This document shows, piece by piece, positions 60,735 through 64,000 of a stretch of DNA of 64,000 nt. Each line of letters begins with the position of its first letter. The stretch's first letter is position 1. The notes beneath the pieces are model-generated. The model was not told where the DNA came from and ran no database searches. It worked only from the letters and a program-made list of their open reading frames with translations. Origin of the DNA: Pseudobutyrivibrio sp. 49 (lineage in GTDB: Bacteria; Bacillota; Clostridia; Lachnospirales; Lachnospiraceae); contig NZ_FNDP01000010.1 in assembly GCF_900100545.1 (NCBI RefSeq), forward strand, positions 1 to 64,000, given 5' to 3'. The translations under genes were made by a program, and so were the position numbers.

Positions 60735-61046
60735 ATGGCAACAATGAAAATTAAAAAGGGCGATACAGTTCGTGTCATCGCAGGTGGCGATGTAAACAAC
60801 GAAGGTAAGGTTATCGCAGTAGATAAGAAGAATAACACCGTTACAGTTGAAGGTGTTAACATGGTTAAGCGTCATGTTAAGCCTAGCATGGCTAACCAGG
60901 CAGGCGGTATCATCGAGCAGGAAGCTCCTATCGATGCTTCAAATGTTATGTTACTTCATAACGGTCAGCCTACACGCGTTGGCTTCAAGATGGACGGAGA
61001 TAAGAAAGTCCGTTTCGCTAAGAAGACTGGCGAAGTGATTGACTAA
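60735..61046 (+). CDS. rplX: 50S ribosomal protein L24
   Basis: 103 residues with an N-terminal KOW motif (K-K-G-D-T-V-R-V-I-A-G). L24 initiates 50S assembly. Ribosome binding site AGGAGGAA. Confidence 0.97.
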   Translation: MATMKIKKGDTVRVIAGGDVNNEGKVIAVDKKNNTVTVEGVNMVKRHVKPSMANQAGGIIEQEAPIDASNVMLLHNGQPTRVGFKMDGDKKVRFAKKTGEVID

Positions 61047-61068
61047 TTGAAGAAAGGAGAACAGTTCG

Positions 61069-61614
61069 TTGAGTAGATTAAAAGATCAGTATCTTAATGA
61101 GATCGTACCAGCAATGGTAGAGAAGTTTGGATACAAGAATATTATGGAAGTTCCTAAGATCGAAAAGATCGTTGTCAACATGGGTGTTGGCGAAGCAAAG
61201 GACAACGCAAAGCTTCTTGAGTCTGCAGTTAATGATATGGAAAAGATTACAGGCCAGAAAGCTGTTACAACAAAGGCTAAGAATTCTGTTGCTAACTTCA
61301 AGATTCGTGAAGGTATGGCAATCGGATGTAAGACTACACTTCGTGGAGAGAAGATGTATGAGTTCGCAGATCGTCTCATCAATCTTGCACTCCCACGTGT
61401 ACGTGACTTTAGAGGTGTAAATCCTAATTCCTTCGATGGTAGAGGTAACTATGCACTTGGTATCAAGGAGCAGATTATCTTCCCAGAGATCGAGTACGAT
61501 AAGATCGACAAGACTCGTGGTATGGATATCATCTTCGTAACTACAGCTAAGACAGATGAAGAGGCAAGAGAATTACTTCGTTTATTCAACATGCCTTTCG
61601 CTAAGGAAGCATAG
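61069..61614 (+). CDS. rplE: 50S ribosomal protein L5
   Basis: 181 residues from TTG 61069 with AAAGGAGA about 9 nt upstream; the peptide then begins S-R-L-K-D-Q-Y, the normal L5 start. L5 carries 5S rRNA to the central protuberance. Motif V-V-N-M-G-V-G-E-A. Confidence 0.96.
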   Translation: MSRLKDQYLNEIVPAMVEKFGYKNIMEVPKIEKIVVNMGVGEAKDNAKLLESAVNDMEKITGQKAVTTKAKNSVANFKIREGMAIGCKTTLRGEKMYEFADRLINLALPRVRDFRGVNPNSFDGRGNYALGIKEQIIFPEIEYDKIDKTRGMDIIFVTTAKTDEEARELLRLFNMPFAKEA

Positions 61615-61624
61615 GAGGAAAGTT

Positions 61625-61810
61625 ATGGCAAAGAAGTCAATGAAAGTAAAGCAGCAGCGCGCAGCTAAGTTCTCTACACAGGAATATAGCCGCTGCAAAA
61701 TCTGCGGTCGTCCACATGCATACCTTAGAAAGTATGGTATTTGTAGAGTATGTTTCCGTGAGTTAGCTTACAAGGGTCAGATCCCAGGCGTTAAGAAAGC
61801 TTCATGGTAA
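61625..61810 (+). CDS. rpsN: 30S ribosomal protein S14, zinc-binding type
   Basis: 61 residues from ATG 61625; an in-frame ORF from 61556 lies inside rplE and is rejected. Two C-x-x-C pairs (C-K-I-C and C-R-V-C) show the zinc form (type Z), usual for Firmicutes. Confidence 0.97.
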   Translation: MAKKSMKVKQQRAAKFSTQEYSRCKICGRPHAYLRKYGICRVCFRELAYKGQIPGVKKASW

Positions 61811-61850
61811 GATAACGAGCACAGATTGAAAATTAGGAGGAAATTGCATC

Positions 61851-62252
61851 ATGAATATGAGTGATCCAATAGCAGATATGCTTACAAGAATCCGTAATGC
61901 AAATACTGCAAAACATGATACAGTAGATATTCCTGCATCAAAGATGAAGCTTGCAATTGCAGACATTCTTGTAGATGAAGGATTTATCACAAAGTACGAC
62001 ATCGTTGATAATGGTAACTTCAAGGATATCCGTGTTACATTAAAGTACGGTGCAAACAAGAACGAGAAGATCATTTCTGGTATTAAGAGAATCTCTAAGC
62101 CAGGTCTTCGTATTTACGCTGGTAAGGACGATATCCCATACGTTTTAGGTGGTCTTGGTATCGCTATCCTTTCAACAAACAAGGGCATCATCACAGATAA
62201 GGAAGCTCGTAAGCTTCAGGTTGGTGGCGAAGTTCTTGCATACGTTTGGTAA
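61851..62252 (+). CDS. rpsH: 30S ribosomal protein S8
   Basis: 133 residues. S8 binds 16S helix 21 and represses the spc operon in E. coli. Motifs [13 protein letters not shown] and S-T-x-K-G-I-I-T-D. Ends V-L-A-Y-V-W. Confidence 0.97.
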   Translation: MNMSDPIADMLTRIRNANTAKHDTVDIPASKMKLAIADILVDEGFITKYDIVDNGNFKDIRVTLKYGANKNEKIISGIKRISKPGLRIYAGKDDIPYVLGGLGIAILSTNKGIITDKEARKLQVGGEVLAYVW

Positions 62253-62387
62253 TCAATTCCAAACAATAAGTAACTAATTACCAAAAAGTATAACCCGGTT
62301 ACAGAAGCCGGACATACAGTGCATTAAGAGGGGACCCATTTATGGGGAGATTTCTTATTGCTAACACATATTTAAGGAGGTACGGGC
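62253..62387 (+). other. 135-nt spacer between rpsH and rplF
   Basis: No gene. Contains a small CCGG-TTACAGAAG-CCGG hairpin (about 62296-62312) and a CCCATTTATGGG stem near 62336-62347. No T-run. Possibly an RNA processing or regulatory segment. Confidence 0.35.
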
Positions 62388-62927
62388 ATGTCACGTATAG
62401 GAAGAATGCCAATCGCAGTTCCAGCTGGTGTTACAGTTGAGATTGCAGAAAATAATCATGTGACTGTAAAAGGTCCTAAGGGTACTCTTGAGAGAACACT
62501 TCCATCAGAGATGGATATTAAGCTTGAGGGTGCAGAAGTTGTTGTTACTAGACCTAATGATTTAAAGAAGATGAAGTCTTTACATGGTCTTACAAGAACA
62601 CTTATCAACAACATGGTTGTTGGTGTTACTGATGGCTATGAGAAGACTCTTGAGGTTAACGGTGTAGGTTACAGAGCATCAAAGGCTGGTAAGAAGCTTA
62701 CTCTTAACCTTGGTTACTCACACCCAGTTGAGATGGAAGATCCAGAGGGTATCGAGTCAACTGTTGACGGAAATAAAATTATCATCAAGGGTATCGACAA
62801 GGAAAAGGTTGGTCAGTACGCTGCCAACATCAGAGATAAGAGAAGACCTGAGCCATACAAGGGTAAGGGTATTAAGTACTCTGATGAAGTTATTAGACGT
62901 AAAGTCGGTAAGACCGGTAAGAAATAG
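62388..62927 (+). CDS. rplF: 50S ribosomal protein L6
   Basis: 179 residues, two related domains. Located near the factor-binding site. Motifs S-R-I-G-R-M-P-I and [21 protein letters not shown] (split region near 145-165). AAGGAGGT upstream. Confidence 0.97.
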   Translation: MSRIGRMPIAVPAGVTVEIAENNHVTVKGPKGTLERTLPSEMDIKLEGAEVVVTRPNDLKKMKSLHGLTRTLINNMVVGVTDGYEKTLEVNGVGYRASKAGKKLTLNLGYSHPVEMEDPEGIESTVDGNKIIIKGIDKEKVGQYAANIRDKRRPEPYKGKGIKYSDEVIRRKVGKTGKK

Positions 62928-62945
62928 TAAAGGAGTGAATGTAAA

Positions 62946-63314
62946 ATGGTAAGTAAGAAATCTAGATCAGTAGTTCGCCAGACAAAGCATAGAAGACTTC
63001 GTAACACTCTAGCCGGTACTGCAGAAAGACCACGTTTAGCAGTGTTCAGAAGCAACAATCACATGTATGTTCAGGTTATCGATGATACATGTGGAAATAC
63101 ACTCGTTTCAGCATCTACTCTTGACGCAGACGTTAAGGCAGATCTTGCAAAGACAAATAACGTAGAAGCTGCTTCAAAGCTTGGTACAGTTATTGCAAAG
63201 AAGGCACAGGAAAAGGGAATCAAGGAAGTCGTATTCGACAGAGGTGGTTACATTTATGCCGGCAAGGTTGCAGCTCTTGCAGACGCAGCTAGAGAAGCTG
63301 GATTAGAATTCTAG
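62946..63314 (+). CDS. rplR: 50S ribosomal protein L18
   Basis: 122 residues. Binds 5S rRNA with L5. Basic N-terminus ([14 protein letters not shown]), then [12 protein letters not shown] and [12 protein letters not shown]. Confidence 0.97.
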   Translation: MVSKKSRSVVRQTKHRRLRNTLAGTAERPRLAVFRSNNHMYVQVIDDTCGNTLVSASTLDADVKADLAKTNNVEAASKLGTVIAKKAQEKGIKEVVFDRGGYIYAGKVAALADAAREAGLEF

Positions 63315-63325
63315 GAGGAGAACAC

Positions 63326-63835
63326 ATGAAACGTGAAATCATTGACGCTAGCCAGTTAGAGTTAACTGAGCAGGTTGTAGAAATTAAGCGTGTAACAAAG
63401 GTTGTTAAGGGTGGACGTAACATGCGTTTCACAGCTCTTGTTGTAGTAGGCGATAAGAACGGACACGTTGGCGCTGGACTTGGCAAGGCAGCTGAAATTC
63501 CTGAAGCTATCCGCAAGGGTAAGGAAGATGCAATGAAGAAGCTCATCACAGTTAAGCTTGATGACAACCACAGTATTACACATGACATTCAGGGTAAGCA
63601 CACAGGTGCTTCTGTCCTTCTTAAGAAGGCTCCAGAAGGTACTGGTATCATCGCTGGTGGTCCAGCACGTGCCGTATGTGAGCTTGCAGGTATCGGAAAC
63701 ATCCGTACAAAGTCACTTGGATCATCAAATAAGCAGAACGTTGTTCTTGCTACTATCGAAGGACTTAGACTTCTTAAGTCACCTGAGGAAGTAGCTAAGG
63801 CTCGTGGCAAGAAGGTTGAAGACATTCTTGCTTAA
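63326..63835 (+). CDS. rpsE: 30S ribosomal protein S5
   Basis: 169 residues. Contributes to decoding accuracy and the mRNA channel. N-terminal double-stranded-RNA-binding-like domain with [10 protein letters not shown] and [23 protein letters not shown] upstream. Confidence 0.97.
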   Translation: MKREIIDASQLELTEQVVEIKRVTKVVKGGRNMRFTALVVVGDKNGHVGAGLGKAAEIPEAIRKGKEDAMKKLITVKLDDNHSITHDIQGKHTGASVLLKKAPEGTGIIAGGPARAVCELAGIGNIRTKSLGSSNKQNVVLATIEGLRLLKSPEEVAKARGKKVEDILA

Positions 63836-63849
63836 GGAGGAAAGTTAAA

Positions 63850-64000
63850 ATGGCAGAGAAGAAGTTAAGAGTAACACTCGTAAAGTCTACAATCGGTGCT
63901 GTTCCAAAGAACAAGAAGACTGTAGAAGCACTTGGCCTTAGAAAGGTCAATAAGACTGTTGAGCTTCCTGACAACGACAGCGTTCGCGGAATGCTTAGAA
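63850..64000 (+). CDS. rpmD: 50S ribosomal protein L30, truncated by the window end
   Basis: The first 50 codons are present and the frame is open at base 64000. The peptide ([11 protein letters not shown] and [10 protein letters not shown]) is typical of L30, normally about 60 residues, so only the end is missing. Ribosome binding site AAGGAGGAA. Confidence 0.95.
   Translation, partial: MAEKKLRVTLVKSTIGAVPKNKKTVEALGLRKVNKTVELPDNDSVRGMLR

Overview
The window looks like a chromosomal segment of a low-GC Clostridia bacterium, most likely a rumen or gut Lachnospiraceae of the Butyrivibrio/Pseudobutyrivibrio type. Reasons: AGGAGG-type ribosome binding sites with frequent TTG/GTG starts, a standard Firmicutes S10-spc ribosomal protein order with the zinc form of S14, a lysine riboswitch of Firmicutes type, plant-sugar enzymes (GH42, domain-permuted GH3), YesM/YesN-type two-component genes and many c-di-GMP synthases. 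The genus is an inference from gene content, not a phylogenetic result.

Layout: 1-331 is the 3' end of a group II intron (end of its reverse transcriptase, domains V and VI), stopping next to the stop codon of a GH42 beta-galactosidase (335-2377, minus). Then a YhaM-type exoribonuclease and a 23S rRNA m5U methyltransferase (2565-4984). 4991-7063 is a small accessory island: XRE repressor and DinD, transcribed apart from two perfect TTGACA-17-TATAAT promoters whose start sites share one palindrome, plus a possibly frameshifted hypothetical gene. 7271-12214 holds two paralogous membrane GGDEF proteins with degenerate receiver tails, flanking a voltage-gated K+ channel and a secreted amidase. 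12274-17887 covers a lysine riboswitch with dapA and an NhaC-family transporter, a TraX-like protein, a uracil permease and uracil phosphoribosyltransferase; an MFS transporter and an alpha/beta hydrolase follow.

20438-31582 contains a 758-residue cyclic-nucleotide-binding protein of unknown function, a 1219-residue secreted papain-like protease with a CPDC repeat and a lysine-rich tail, a flotillin, a DUF3298-like lipoprotein, an S58 peptidase and an SDR oxidoreductase. On the minus strand are cysE and a metF that is frameshifted at an A8 run. Then come a permuted GH3 enzyme, an SLC13/NhaD-type carrier and a cytidylate-kinase-like protein. 38519-48666 is a sugar sensing and uptake locus: YesN/YesM regulator pair, a second sugar-binding lipoprotein, a GntR/LacI-type repressor, and a YtfQ-YtfR-YtfT-YjfF-like ABC transporter behind five ATTGGTAT-like sites. 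48667-50746 has an sRNA-like transcription unit and a run of very small genes not usually called, followed by a third diguanylate cyclase, a MATE exporter and an rRNA-methyltransferase-like gene.

54693-64000 is the S10-spc operon from its promoter and structured leader (with a predicted pseudoknot) through rpsJ, rplCDWB, rpsS, rplV, rpsC, rplP, rpmC, rpsQ, rplNXE, rpsNH, rplFR, rpsE and a truncated rpmD at the window edge. No rRNA, tRNA or CRISPR array was seen.
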